A stretch of DNA of 64,000 bases from Rhodothermia bacterium. GTDB taxonomy: Bacteria > Bacteroidota > Rhodothermia > Balneolales > Balneolaceae. The translations under genes were made by a program, and so were the position numbers. The notes beneath the pieces were generated by a model. It made no database searches and had not been told where the DNA came from. It saw only the letters and a program-made list of their open reading frames with translations. Every line of letters begins with the position of its first letter. The first letter of the stretch is position 1. The stretch is from positions 455,550 through 519,549 of the forward strand of contig JAUICM010000004.1 in assembly GCA_030427885.1 (NCBI GenBank). Reading direction: 5' to 3'. Positions 19,601 through 25,800 of this stretch are shown one piece after another.

Positions 19601-22061
19601 AGTGGATACCGTAAGCTTTACAGCCACTTCTGAACAGCTTCCTCCACCGGATGCAGTTACTATGGTTGAGATCAGAGATGGATTCCAGGATAGTACGCTG
19701 TCTCCACTCTGGACGATGAGTAAAAGCGAGACCTTCCTGCGATATAGGGTGTATATGAGTATTGATGGAGAGAACTACAGCCTGATTGATTCAACCCGCA
19801 GAGATGGATTTGCAGTTGATACAGCACGATCTATCTCAAGCCTGACTCCTCTGGAAGAGTACTACTTCAAAGTCTCGGTAGTGAATGAGGATTTGCAGGA
19901 AAGCGAGCTTTCAAATGCACTTTCTGCTCTTGTTAAGCCAAGGCCAGAACAACCTCAGAATGTAACAGCACTGGCTGGTGACGGTGCTGTTCAACTAAGC
20001 TGGACTGCAAACGACACTGCCTATTTCGATTACTATCTGATCTATTCAGGTCTGGATGGAAACGAGATCACACCGAAGGATACTTTGTGGGGTGCGAATA
20101 ATACTTCCATACAAATAGATGGACTTACCAATGATGAAACCTATCAGTTCTATGTGCTGGCAGTGAACGACTTTGGTAAAGAATCGGACTGGCCTGATAA
20201 AGTAACGGCAACTCCGGTATCAGCATATGAGGAAGAAGAATTCACTATCCCGGTGCTTATAAACGGTACGTTCACCTTTGCTGATGTAGATAATGATCGC
20301 GACCTGGATCTGCTGATAACAGGTCAGAAAGACATCAGCTCTGATCCGGAGGCTTATCTTCTGATCAATGATGGAAGTGGCGACTTCAGCGACTCAGGGG
20401 AGGAGATCATTGGAGTGGTAAACAGTACGGTGTACTGGTATGATGTGGATCAGAATGGATATACGGATATTGTTATAACCGGTGAAAGTATCTCTGGCTC
20501 CATCACAAAAGTATATCTGAACGAAGAAGGTTCATTTACAGATGCCGGGTTCACACTTCCGGGTCTGGGTGATGGATTCATATCTCCGGCCGATTACGAC
20601 AGCGACGGTGACCTCGACTTCCTGATCGCAGGTGATTCCGGTGCCGGACTGCAAACCATTCTTATTAAGAACAATAAATCCGCTGGTCTCGAGCCTGTTG
20701 ATACTCCGTTCATTGGAGTGAAGAATGCAGCAGCTTCGTGGGGCGATTACAACGCCGATGGCCGAAAGGATCTGTTCCTGACTGGTGAAGACGAGAATGG
20801 TGATGTAGTCTCAAAACTCTATATCAATAAGGGATCTGATAATTTTAGTGAACAATCAACCATTCTTCCTGGTGTAGTGTATGGAGCGGTTTCATGGTTG
20901 GATTTCAATCTGGACCGGCGCCAGGATCTGATCCTTGTCGGATATACAAGTACGGCCCTGAACGAACTCTTCATTGGGATCTACACTAATACCACTTCCG
21001 GAATGGTAGCATTCTATACAACAACCATTCCGTTAGGCGCTGCTAAAGAGATGGCAGATGCTCCTCTGTCGATAGCAGATGAAGGTGAGATCGCTGATAA
21101 GCATAACACTGAGAACATTCCAGATGCAGCATTGCGACAAAAAGTTAAAACTACCGTTTCAGGAGTGCTTAAAGGTCGGGTTACCGTAGGTGATTACGAC
21201 AACGATGGTGATCCCGATGCCCTGGTTAGTGCCAAAGGTGTGGCTTCGATCCTTAAAAACAATAAAGGACAGGTAGCCGAGGAGAAGCTGGACGTGGGTG
21301 TAGACGGAACCGTGGTTTGGGCGGATTATGATGGCGATGGTGACCTCGATATCGTAGCGACCGGAACAGCCGAAGACGGTAGTTCAAAATCGAAAGTGTT
21401 CTCAAATAACACCTCGTTCAAGAATACTCCGCCAACTGTTCCAATGAATCCGGTTTCAGAGGTTGTAGCTGATACCGTTAAACTGAGCTGGGATCATTCC
21501 ACAGATGAACAAACTCCGTTCCTCTCCCTGACCTACAATGTGCGGATCGGTAGCGCGAAAGGAGCTTCTGATGTGCTTTCTGCCAACGCTGATCTGACCA
21601 CAGGTAAACTCAAGATCCAGGCCGATGGTAATACCGGCTATGATACCAGTCTTAAACTTCAGGGACTGGCTAATGGAACCTACTACTGGCAGGTACAGGC
21701 AGTGGACAACGGATTCCTCGCCTCAAAGTTTACTAATGAGGGTGAGTTTACTGTTACAACCAGTATCATAAGCAATGAAGAAATTGCTGAAATACCTGCA
21801 GAAGTAGAGCTGATGCAGAACTATCCGAATCCGTTCAACCCGACCACGCAGATCGAGTTTGCGGTTCCGAAAGATGCAGAAGTAAAACTTCAGGTATATG
21901 ACATCACCGGTCGATTGGTAGGAACACTGGTGGAAGGCCGCAAAACCGCGGGTCGACATTCTGTTCGCTTCGATGCGCGCAGTCTGGCCAGTGGATTGTA
22001 TCTGTACCGCATCAAGATCGGAAGCGAAGTACTGATCAGAAAAATGACCCTGATCAAATAG
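13650..22061 (+). CDS. Giant secreted multidomain protein with T9SS sorting signal
   Basis: A 2803-residue exported protein. The signal peptide covers residues 1-25 (hydrophobic stretch ending VQAQ). In order it has: copies 1 and 2 of an unrecognised domain; an Ig-like segment; copy 3; an invasin-type Ig domain; a fibronectin III domain; copy 4; two invasin-type domains; copy 5; two more invasin-type domains; fibronectin III; copy 6; another invasin-type domain; two fibronectin III domains; an FG-GAP/VCBS-type propeller (about 2203-2590) with seven Asp-rich loops such as DVDNDRDLDLL and DYDGDGDLDIV; a further fibronectin III; and a T9SS type A sorting domain (NYPNPFNPTTQIEF to the C-terminus). 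It is likely a surface adhesin or matrix protein stabilised by calcium. The internal repeats are similar at DNA level. A bidirectional terminator follows. Confidence 0.85.
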   Translation: MKNAVRAFFGVLFVLIITGINVQAQEVTGQDTLHRIDYQWEFYDFTAGTAFSISDTATYDADIRGSSNEGVNFGKEFSAAVLDDRIMRLSESGDIDTVSSVPSYTGSSPWVSTSWETTNYQPITPGELWVVYTREGLYVVIEIVSLPDGNFGNSLVFKYKYMSEGGTSFPNAGTVADQVTGSTTVSSGTGFDFSREEVGDNADAGDYQLDFAFVSNEGVNFGNEGSSSLSATGRRFLLLGTGNIDTVSTVPERTDSDPWKVVSYDATGYQPISVGQLWAVYTREGHYAVMEITDLPGGDFGSSFSFDYKYQPNGTNSFDATETEEPSSPEIQTSGVVVEEGFTFTNVNASSKTAATATYTVTGLNLEGDIELEAIALEGTYPGFDLSLNGTVFSGDVTISQSDASDKQVTVRAIVPANNGRTYEGKIVHSTTNGDTVEIPVSVTELYEVASITLEGPSVDSTIFVGDSVSINWTVSNLINESLTIEYSLDEFNWTELDSKSSGLGSYTFDTSELPAGTYYVRISAEELPTPVSSNTISISIENEPQEQSEGTITISNGAGFDFSTGSLGDNEDETGYELDFAFVSNEGVNFGNESSSSLSSTGRRFYLMGTGKVDSVTSVPERTDAEPWKVVSYDATGYQPISVGQLWAVYTREGDYAVMEITDLPGGNFGSSFTFKYKYQPNGTRFFDGTEVEEEEPDPVYTLSVLSGNNQTVGLEKITPESLFVKLVDQDDLAVTGEEVQFEFTQVPSGAMNYGGITNGQTTNVNGEVGTSVKVGDVKGEYIVKASLVSDTTKKVFFTINGFTLKPPAAQLSAGAGFNKLYLIAADSAVSYNIYRSVGDDNPASSTFLDSTTSLTYSDYDVTSGQTYFYWLKSVDADGNESETSYGPLTGTPTDPPAQILGEATIGLNEGFEFSTDSVGGKEDAPGYIVDLVYVTNEGTNFGNEGSTSLNSTGRRFKLLGEGSIDTVTSVPQRTDASPWITVTWDWPDGTQGAPISVGQLWGVFTREGHYGVMEITHVNSGSNEFTFKYKYQPSGSRFFEETESEEPEPVYSLSIVSGNNQIVNEGSVSPELMVAKVTDDSSNAVSGQNVLFEFVSVPDSATGYGGLEGALLTGADGLAKTTAKVGNKPGDYVLKASLVSDTTKKVFFTLTVEVDTVYSLAIYNGNNQSVEVNTTTIDLLQAKVTDQFGNPISGQELKFEFVTVPDSATGFGDVVTGIITNTNGTAGINAKVGDRPGTYVLKASLVSDTTKSVTFTINATEPAEQSEGTITISNGEGFDFSTGSLGDNEDETGYMLDFAFVNNEGVNFGNEGSNSITETGRRFLLLGTGKVDSVSSVPERSDATPWIHTSYHGTGTNGLPISVGQLWAVYTREGHYAVMEITDLPGGGFGSSFSFKYKYQPNGTRNFDATEVEEPEPEPEYSLSIVSGNNQTVDKSGITPELMVAKVTDDSSNAVSGQSVLFEFVTVPDGASGYGGLEGALLTGADGLAKTTAKVGDKPGDYVLKASLVSDTTKKVFFTLTVEPKLPNSLIVISGNNQSALPGDTLNQFEVKVLDDAGNGLENIEVVFEVIVKPENANNDGLFSMDGITIPNVHSGTDGIAKMKYRLGDKPGDYTVKAYLADYAEVDSVIFSAKANKLPAPRNFVATGAPASVKLSWDSVQGAASYNLYRSQGDDNPATASLLSNVASHNYTDSQVGIDTVYYYWIKSVDAFGNEGEFSAGPVDAIPTEIPEPTPGEATIVARSGSGFSKDWDYFDFSKGYASTVADSGDYLADIRGTSNEGVNFGNEKATQIEGRRVIYLETGKLEDVKSIPEWTNEAPWINVTWDWPNGTSGQPVAVGQLWGVYTREGNYAVMEITDVPEAFGDSLSFRFKYQEGGSPIFEGEVGEEPVPDSLAIVSGDQQKGVPGSTLATPLKVQLFDSSGMAMKGVTIHFEITSTPDGSTGAAISAASVISSDSGYASVSLTLGDLEGDYLVNALVEGVDTVSFTATSEQLPPPDAVTMVEIRDGFQDSTLSPLWTMSKSETFLRYRVYMSIDGENYSLIDSTRRDGFAVDTARSISSLTPLEEYYFKVSVVNEDLQESELSNALSALVKPRPEQPQNVTALAGDGAVQLSWTANDTAYFDYYLIYSGLDGNEITPKDTLWGANNTSIQIDGLTNDETYQFYVLAVNDFGKESDWPDKVTATPVSAYEEEEFTIPVLINGTFTFADVDNDRDLDLLITGQKDISSDPEAYLLINDGSGDFSDSGEEIIGVVNSTVYWYDVDQNGYTDIVITGESISGSITKVYLNEEGSFTDAGFTLPGLGDGFISPADYDSDGDLDFLIAGDSGAGLQTILIKNNKSAGLEPVDTPFIGVKNAAASWGDYNADGRKDLFLTGEDENGDVVSKLYINKGSDNFSEQSTILPGVVYGAVSWLDFNLDRRQDLILVGYTSTALNELFIGIYTNTTSGMVAFYTTTIPLGAAKEMADAPLSIADEGEIADKHNTENIPDAALRQKVKTTVSGVLKGRVTVGDYDNDGDPDALVSAKGVASILKNNKGQVAEEKLDVGVDGTVVWADYDGDGDLDIVATGTAEDGSSKSKVFSNNTSFKNTPPTVPMNPVSEVVADTVKLSWDHSTDEQTPFLSLTYNVRIGSAKGASDVLSANADLTTGKLKIQADGNTGYDTSLKLQGLANGTYYWQVQAVDNGFLASKFTNEGEFTVTTSIISNEEIAEIPAEVELMQNYPNPFNPTTQIEFAVPKDAEVKLQVYDITGRLVGTLVEGRKTAGRHSVRFDARSLASGLYLYRIKIGSEVLIRKMTLIK
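13758..14160 (+). repeat. Unrecognised repeated domain, copy 1
   Basis: About 134 residues and the most divergent copy. It keeps SNEGVNFGKE, a GDIDTVSSVP segment, QPITPGELWVVYTREG and a closing FKYKY. Its WEFYDFTAGTAFS start resembles copy 6, so these two may be a sub-type. Confidence 0.75.
14196..14625 (+). repeat. Unrecognised repeated domain, copy 2
   Basis: About 143 residues. It shows GFDFS, SNEGVNFGNEGSSSL, TGRRFLLLGTG, VPERTDSDPW, QPISVGQLWAVYTREGHY and YKYQPNGT, the consensus shared with copies 3 and 5. Confidence 0.85.
15300..15740 (+). repeat. Unrecognised repeated domain, copy 3
   Basis: About 147 residues and nearly the same as copy 2, including the PWKVVSYDATGYQPISVG segment. 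Stretches of DNA in the two copies are nearly identical (around 14440-14530 and 15535-15625). Confidence 0.85.
16355..16795 (+). repeat. Unrecognised repeated domain, copy 4
   Basis: About 147 residues. It has TNEGTNFGNEGSTSL, TGRRFKLLGEG and ISVGQLWGVFTREGHY, with a WDWPDGTQGAP insert in place of SYDATGYQP. Confidence 0.85.
17457..17900 (+). repeat. Unrecognised repeated domain, copy 5
   Basis: About 148 residues, close to copy 3 at its start (GTITISNGEGFDFSTGSLGD). The middle reads HTSYHGTGTNGLPISVGQL. Confidence 0.85.
18861..19325 (+). repeat. Unrecognised repeated domain, copy 6
   Basis: About 155 residues. It keeps SNEGVNFGNE, WDWPNGTSGQPVAVGQLWG and VYTREGNYAVMEITDVP. The start WDYFDFSKGYAS resembles copy 1. 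Confidence 0.8.
20262..21410 (+). other. FG-GAP/VCBS-type calcium-binding propeller region
   Basis: Seven repeats each carry an Asp-rich loop: DVDNDRDLD, DVDQNGYTD, DYDSDGDLD, DYNADGRKD, DFNLDRRQD, DYDNDGDPD and DYDGDGDLD. Each is followed by a hydrophobic strand ending in a small residue. The spacing fits a seven-bladed integrin-like propeller within the giant protein. Confidence 0.85.
21800..22061 (+). other. T9SS type A C-terminal sorting domain of giant protein
   Basis: The last ~87 residues hold MQNYPNPFNPTTQIEF, VYDITGRLVGTL, SLASGLYLYRIKIG and a terminal RKMTLIK, the standard layout of T9SS CTDs that direct export and surface attachment. Confidence 0.93.
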
Positions 22062-22104
22062 AACATTAGTGTGAATAGATAGACACTTCTCACAGAAAAA
22101 CAGA

Positions 22105-22135
22105 CCCTTGATCTTGACCAGATCAAGGGTTTTTT
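22105..22135 (+). terminator. Rho-independent terminator, probably bidirectional
   Basis: A perfect 10-base stem CCCTTGATCT/AGATCAAGGG with loop TGACC is followed by TTTTTT. It lies between the giant gene and the convergent plsC gene, whose stop codon overlaps the T run. The opposite strand also has a short T run after the hairpin. Confidence 0.9.
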
Positions 22136-22877
22136 ATTCAGTCACCCCGGCCCATTCCAGGTATTTATTCCGGACAGAAGCAATATGGTCATCAATGGTT
22201 TCGCCTTTCCAGTCAGAAGTATCAATAGGAGGATGGATGTGGGCAGTTACATCTCCGGATTTGGCAAACATAGAACCACCTAAACTCAGTTTGTCATTCC
22301 CTTCAAAGTAGATCGGGATGATGGGATAGCCCAGATCCATGGCTATGTGAAAAGCACCTTTCTTAAATGGTCCGATAACACCCTCGTGTTTACGCGATCC
22401 TTCAGGAGCCAGCATGATGGAAAGTTTATGCTTTCTGAGTCGGTTATAGGTATTGGTAAGGGTTTGGACAGCTTTCTCACTGTTTTGCCGCTGAATGAAT
22501 ACCTGTCCGGTAAGTCGCCCGGCAATGAAGAAAAAGGGGAAATACTGTATCTCCCATTTGGCCACAAAGCGGATATTCGGAATTCCGACCGACATCATCG
22601 TGGGAATATCCAGGGTGGAGCTGTGATTGATGATATACACTGCGGGTTCATCGGTTGGCTCACCATGATATACTTTTCTGAATTTGATGCCGATCACAGC
22701 AAGCACGGGCCGTGCTATCGCTGGTGCAACATATTTCATAATAAAATTAGTGGCTTTCCCAAGCGTGAGAACAATAAGCAGGAAGATGACCGGGATAGCG
22801 ATCAAAAAAAGGATAACGAAAAGCAGGATCCCGAGAACGCTGCGCGTGTATTCAATAAAAGTTAGTGGCTCCGACAT
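22134..22877 (-). CDS. plsC: 1-acyl-sn-glycerol-3-phosphate acyltransferase
   Basis: A membrane-bound acyltransferase that makes phosphatidic acid. Motif I is INHSSTLD (HX4D), and the later motifs include APEGSRKHEGV and a proline-rich YPIIPIYFEG. A long N-terminal hydrophobic segment (about 12-45) anchors it. The 247-residue length is usual for PlsC. Its product is part of phospholipid synthesis; neighbours on the same strand are yraN and a GbsR-type regulator. Confidence 0.92.
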   Translation of the reverse strand: MSEPLTFIEYTRSVLGILLFVILFLIAIPVIFLLIVLTLGKATNFIMKYVAPAIARPVLAVIGIKFRKVYHGEPTDEPAVYIINHSSTLDIPTMMSVGIPNIRFVAKWEIQYFPFFFIAGRLTGQVFIQRQNSEKAVQTLTNTYNRLRKHKLSIMLAPEGSRKHEGVIGPFKKGAFHIAMDLGYPIIPIYFEGNDKLSLGGSMFAKSGDVTAHIHPPIDTSDWKGETIDDHIASVRNKYLEWAGVTE

Positions 22878-22936
22878 TTTTTAAAATTCATGAATCGTGA
22901 AGTCAAAAGCCAATCTTCAATTCAGAAATTTCAGAT

Positions 22937-23299
22937 TCACCGGTAGGCGTCGGTGATATGATCGATCTTTGGAGCTTTGTCTTTTGAATTGAGGATCCCG
23001 ATCACATCAAAGCGCATAGGCGATTCCTGCTCACCGTGTTCCAGAGCCCAGGCTTCTGCGGCACGGAATACATGTTCCACCTTCGATTCGGTAACATATT
23101 CAATAGGTTGCCCAAACTGAGTACTGGAGCGCATCTTAACTTCGAGGAAAACCAGAATCTCTCCGTCTCTGGCAATGATATCGATCTCGGAATGGCTGTA
23201 GTAGTAGTTCCGGTCCAGGATCTCCCAACCCTTCCGGATCAGGAATTCACAAGCCAGATCTTCGGCCTCATTACCGATCTGTCGGTGTGATTTACCCAC
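22937..23299 (-). CDS. YraN/UPF0102 family endonuclease-like protein
   Basis: A 120-residue protein with a restriction-endonuclease-like fold. GNEAEDLACEFLIRKGWEILDRNY is followed by SEIDIIARDGEILVFLEVK, matching the D-(X)n-EXK active-site arrangement, then KVEHVFRAAEAW and RFDVIGIL. The cellular role of the family is unsettled. It overlaps the upstream regulator gene by 8 bases, indicating translational coupling. Confidence 0.92.
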   Translation of the reverse strand: MGKSHRQIGNEAEDLACEFLIRKGWEILDRNYYYSHSEIDIIARDGEILVFLEVKMRSSTQFGQPIEYVTESKVEHVFRAAEAWALEHGEQESPMRFDVIGILNSKDKAPKIDHITDAYR

Positions 23300-23864
23300 C
23301 TTTCTTTTTGTTTCCTTTGAGTGATTCTTTCACTTCAACCAGTTTCACCAATTGTTTCAGGAATCCCAGATTCTTTTTACTGATATAAGGAAGTAGGGCG
23401 TCGGTGAAACGCTCGAACATCTCGAGGAACTCGTTATAGTTCTCGATTCGTTTTTTGAACTCTCGGCTCTCTTCATCATTCAATCCACCTGATTCCAGTG
23501 TTTTGATACACTCAACCAGCTCTGCCCGAATCGGGGCTATTTCCCGTTGTTGCCGTTCTTTGATGATGGTCGAGACGATCTTCCAGACATCGGTTTCCGC
23601 AGAGTAATAATCTTTTCGATCACCTTTAAACTGCACTTTGTGGATCAACTCCCATTCCAACAGTCGGTGCAGATTCATATTCGCGTTGCCACGGCTGATA
23701 TCCAGTTTATCCATGATGGAGTCGGTATCGAGTGGGTGGGATTCAGCGTAGAGAAGAGCATGGATCTGCGACATGGTCTTGTTGATCCCCCAGGCAGAAG
23801 CCATATCTCCCCAAAGCTGGACAAATTGATCAAGTGCCTGATTATATGCCGGGTTGTGTTCCAT
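23292..23864 (-). CDS. GbsR/MarR-family transcriptional regulator
   Basis: A 190-residue winged-helix regulator. It has FVQLWGDMASAWGINKTMSQIHALLY, a wHTH core SIMDKLDISRGNANMNLHRLLEWELIHKV and the wing KGDRKDYYSAETDVW, a pattern typical of GbsR-like proteins that sense osmolyte-type signals in some bacteria. The C-terminal half is a helical dimerisation region. The ligand and targets are unknown. No glycine-betaine genes adjoin it, so the role is not inferred from context. Confidence 0.88.
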   Translation of the reverse strand: MEHNPAYNQALDQFVQLWGDMASAWGINKTMSQIHALLYAESHPLDTDSIMDKLDISRGNANMNLHRLLEWELIHKVQFKGDRKDYYSAETDVWKIVSTIIKERQQREIAPIRAELVECIKTLESGGLNDEESREFKKRIENYNEFLEMFERFTDALLPYISKKNLGFLKQLVKLVEVKESLKGNKKKGG

Positions 23865-23940
23865 GGTTAAAGAAACGGGAATAATGATTGGTGAACAAGG
23901 GCAATTAAAATTACAAATTGAAATAGAAAGTTATCCTGAT

Positions 23941-24004
23941 CCGCCAGCTGGCGGAGATAGATCTGGCCGTATAGCCAATAAGGTCCTTCGCTATCGCTCA
24001 GGAT
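23941..24004. repeat. Short intergenic palindromic repeats
   Basis: A perfect 14-base palindrome CCGCCAGCTGGCGG (23941-23954) is followed by a TCCTTCGCTATCGCTCAGGA unit near 23985-24004. Both resemble short palindromic repeats scattered in Bacteroidota-type genomes. They lie between the GbsR-like and FmdB-like genes. Confidence 0.5.
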
Positions 24005-24023
24005 GACTTTAAAACAAACTTAT

Positions 24024-24290
24024 TTATTCTGAAGATTTAGTTTCAGTACCTGACGAGGGTGATGTCTCGGCTTTAGATTCTGTCTTCGAATCAGCCCCAT
24101 TGCTCTTTGCACCGTTCTTGTAGTCGGTCACGTACCAGCCTTCTCCTTTATACACAACCCCGCCGCCTCCGGAGATAACACGTTTTACCTCCTGACCAGT
24201 TGTAGGACAGGTTGTCAAAGGAGCATCGCTCATTTTTTGCATGACTTCAAAAGTTGAACCGTCTTCTCTTTTATACTCGTATGTAGGCAT
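24024..24290 (-). CDS. FmdB-type zinc-ribbon protein lacking most cysteines
   Basis: An 88-residue protein from the ATG at 24290 (a TTG three codons upstream is the alternative). MPTYEYKREDGSTFEV, LTTCPTTG, VISGGGGVVYKGEGWYVTDY and an acidic/serine-rich tail match the FmdB/CxxC-CxxC-SSSS family. Of the four expected zinc cysteines only C28 remains; C8, C11 and C31 are Arg, Gly and Thr. Function of the family is poorly defined. The gene stands alone, divergent from pfkA. Confidence 0.85.
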   Translation of the reverse strand: MPTYEYKREDGSTFEVMQKMSDAPLTTCPTTGQEVKRVISGGGGVVYKGEGWYVTDYKNGAKSNGADSKTESKAETSPSSGTETKSSE

Positions 24291-24384
24291 GTTCTTCAAT
24301 TTTTTTGGGAGTTCGAATATAGTGATATTCAGTTATCAAAAAGTGTGCCATCTCGAATGGGTAAAGATCAAGAACTGAAAAGAC

Positions 24385-25485
24385 ATGATGAAAAAATTAT
24401 TGGTATTAACCGGCGGTGGAGATTGTCCCGGACTTAACGCAGTTATACGGGCAATTGTGAAAAGAGCAGATCTAACCGGGGAATGGGAAGTGCATGGCAG
24501 CCTGGAGGCTTACAATGGGATATTGAGAGAACCACACGAGATCATACATCTTACGGAAGAAGTGGTTTCAGGCATCCATGCCAAAGGGGGCACCATCATA
24601 AAGACCACCACAAAAGGAGGACCTTTCAACTGGCCGATTCAAAACGAGGACGGTAGCTGGGGAAGCGAAGACCGATCCGGCTGGATGATAGAAGAACTGA
24701 GTAAGCTCGGTTTCGAAGCGGTGATTAGTATTGGAGGAGACGGTTCACAACGTATCAGTCAGCAGTTATTTGAGAAAGGGTTGAATATCGTTGGAGTTCC
24801 GAAAACCATAGATAACGATCTTGCAGCAACAGATTTTACATTTGGATTTCAGACCGCGGTTGAAGCTGCAACCGATGCCGTGGATAAACTGGTTACTACT
24901 GCCGAAAGTCATCACCGGTTAATGATCCTGGAAGTGATGGGACGAAATGCCGGATGGATCGCCCTGCATTCTGCAATAGCAGGAGGAGCGGAAGTCTGTT
25001 TGATCCCTGAAATTCCTTACGATATTGAGATCGTTAAGAAAAGACTGGAAGCCCGCTATAAAGATGGGAAGGGATTTGCCAATGTAGTGATCGCGGAAGG
25101 CGCTCATCCCATTGACGGAAGTATTACTTCCCGAAAAAGCGAAGAAGTAGGGTACAAGAATGTTCGTTTGGGAGGAGTGGCTTATCAGCTCTCATCCCAG
25201 TTAAAAGATGCAGGTTTTACCCATGATATCCGCGAGATGGTGCTGGGACATTTACAGCGCGGTGGAACCCCGAATCCATTCGACAGGGTACTGGCAACTC
25301 AATTTGGTGTGAAAGCCATGGAAATGGTGCTGGATGGAAATTTTGGAAACATGGTGGTGTCCCGGAATAACGGTATCGAAGTGGTTTCGCTTAAGGAAGC
25401 AACACGGGAAAACAAGAATGTGGATCCGGAATCCTACCTGGTTAATACAGCCAGAGGGGTGGGTATTTCATTTGGAGATATCTGA
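24385..25485 (+). CDS. pfkA: 6-phosphofructokinase
   Basis: Phosphorylates fructose 6-phosphate in glycolysis. Motifs are TGGGDCPGLNAVIR, ISIGGDGSQ (G120 at the position separating ATP from pyrophosphate enzymes), VPKTIDNDLAATD (K140, catalytic D143), MGRNAGWIA and EGAHPI. The Gly/Lys pair matches the ATP-dependent group III enzymes rather than the usual Gly/Gly pair or the pyrophosphate type Asp/Lys pair. Length 366 is normal. Two adjacent ATGs (24385 and 24388) are possible starts. Confidence 0.95.
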   Translation: MMKKLLVLTGGGDCPGLNAVIRAIVKRADLTGEWEVHGSLEAYNGILREPHEIIHLTEEVVSGIHAKGGTIIKTTTKGGPFNWPIQNEDGSWGSEDRSGWMIEELSKLGFEAVISIGGDGSQRISQQLFEKGLNIVGVPKTIDNDLAATDFTFGFQTAVEAATDAVDKLVTTAESHHRLMILEVMGRNAGWIALHSAIAGGAEVCLIPEIPYDIEIVKKRLEARYKDGKGFANVVIAEGAHPIDGSITSRKSEEVGYKNVRLGGVAYQLSSQLKDAGFTHDIREMVLGHLQRGGTPNPFDRVLATQFGVKAMEMVLDGNFGNMVVSRNNGIEVVSLKEATRENKNVDPESYLVNTARGVGISFGDI

Positions 25486-25800
25486 CAGTTCCCGCACAAA
25501 TTCATACTGATTTACCGAACTTTTTCTGAGGAAAGATTGCTTGCTCTAAGAATAATATGAACTCATTTTGTGTTTGAGTTTCAGAAAACCGCTTACATCA
25601 GTAAGGTTATTCCGGGTATCCGGAAAACCACTTTTGAGCATCTAAATCCGTATTTTTAAACATTCCCAATCGGGAATAACGGCCCTGCTTATTCATCAAG
25701 ATAGTATTGCCACCTCTTAGCAGAGGCTTTCAATAATAGTATTAGTTCTTTTGCCGACGGATTTAACCCCGCCCGGCAAGAGAACGTTCAAAAAACCGGA
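25486..25800. other. Gap between pfkA and SulP gene
   Basis: This 315-base gap has no gene. It contains three short inverted repeats: TCCGG-GTAT-CCGGA (25611-25624), ATTCCC-AATC-GGGAAT (25662-25677) and CCTCT-TAGC-AGAGG (near 25712-25725). None is followed by a T run. The promoter of the SulP gene must lie here. Confidence 0.55.

Noticed and set aside
13650..22061. Possible CRISPR or tandem satellite because of repeats
   Set aside because: The repeats are in-frame protein domains over 400 bases long with divergent sequence, not short direct repeats with spacers.
22347..22865. 172-codon frame antisense to plsC
   Set aside because: Shadow frame; the minus strand encodes clear acyltransferase motifs here.
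24385..25485. Pyrophosphate-dependent phosphofructokinase
   Set aside because: The key position is Gly (GGDGS) rather than Asp, which favours ATP use despite the Lys in PKTIDND.
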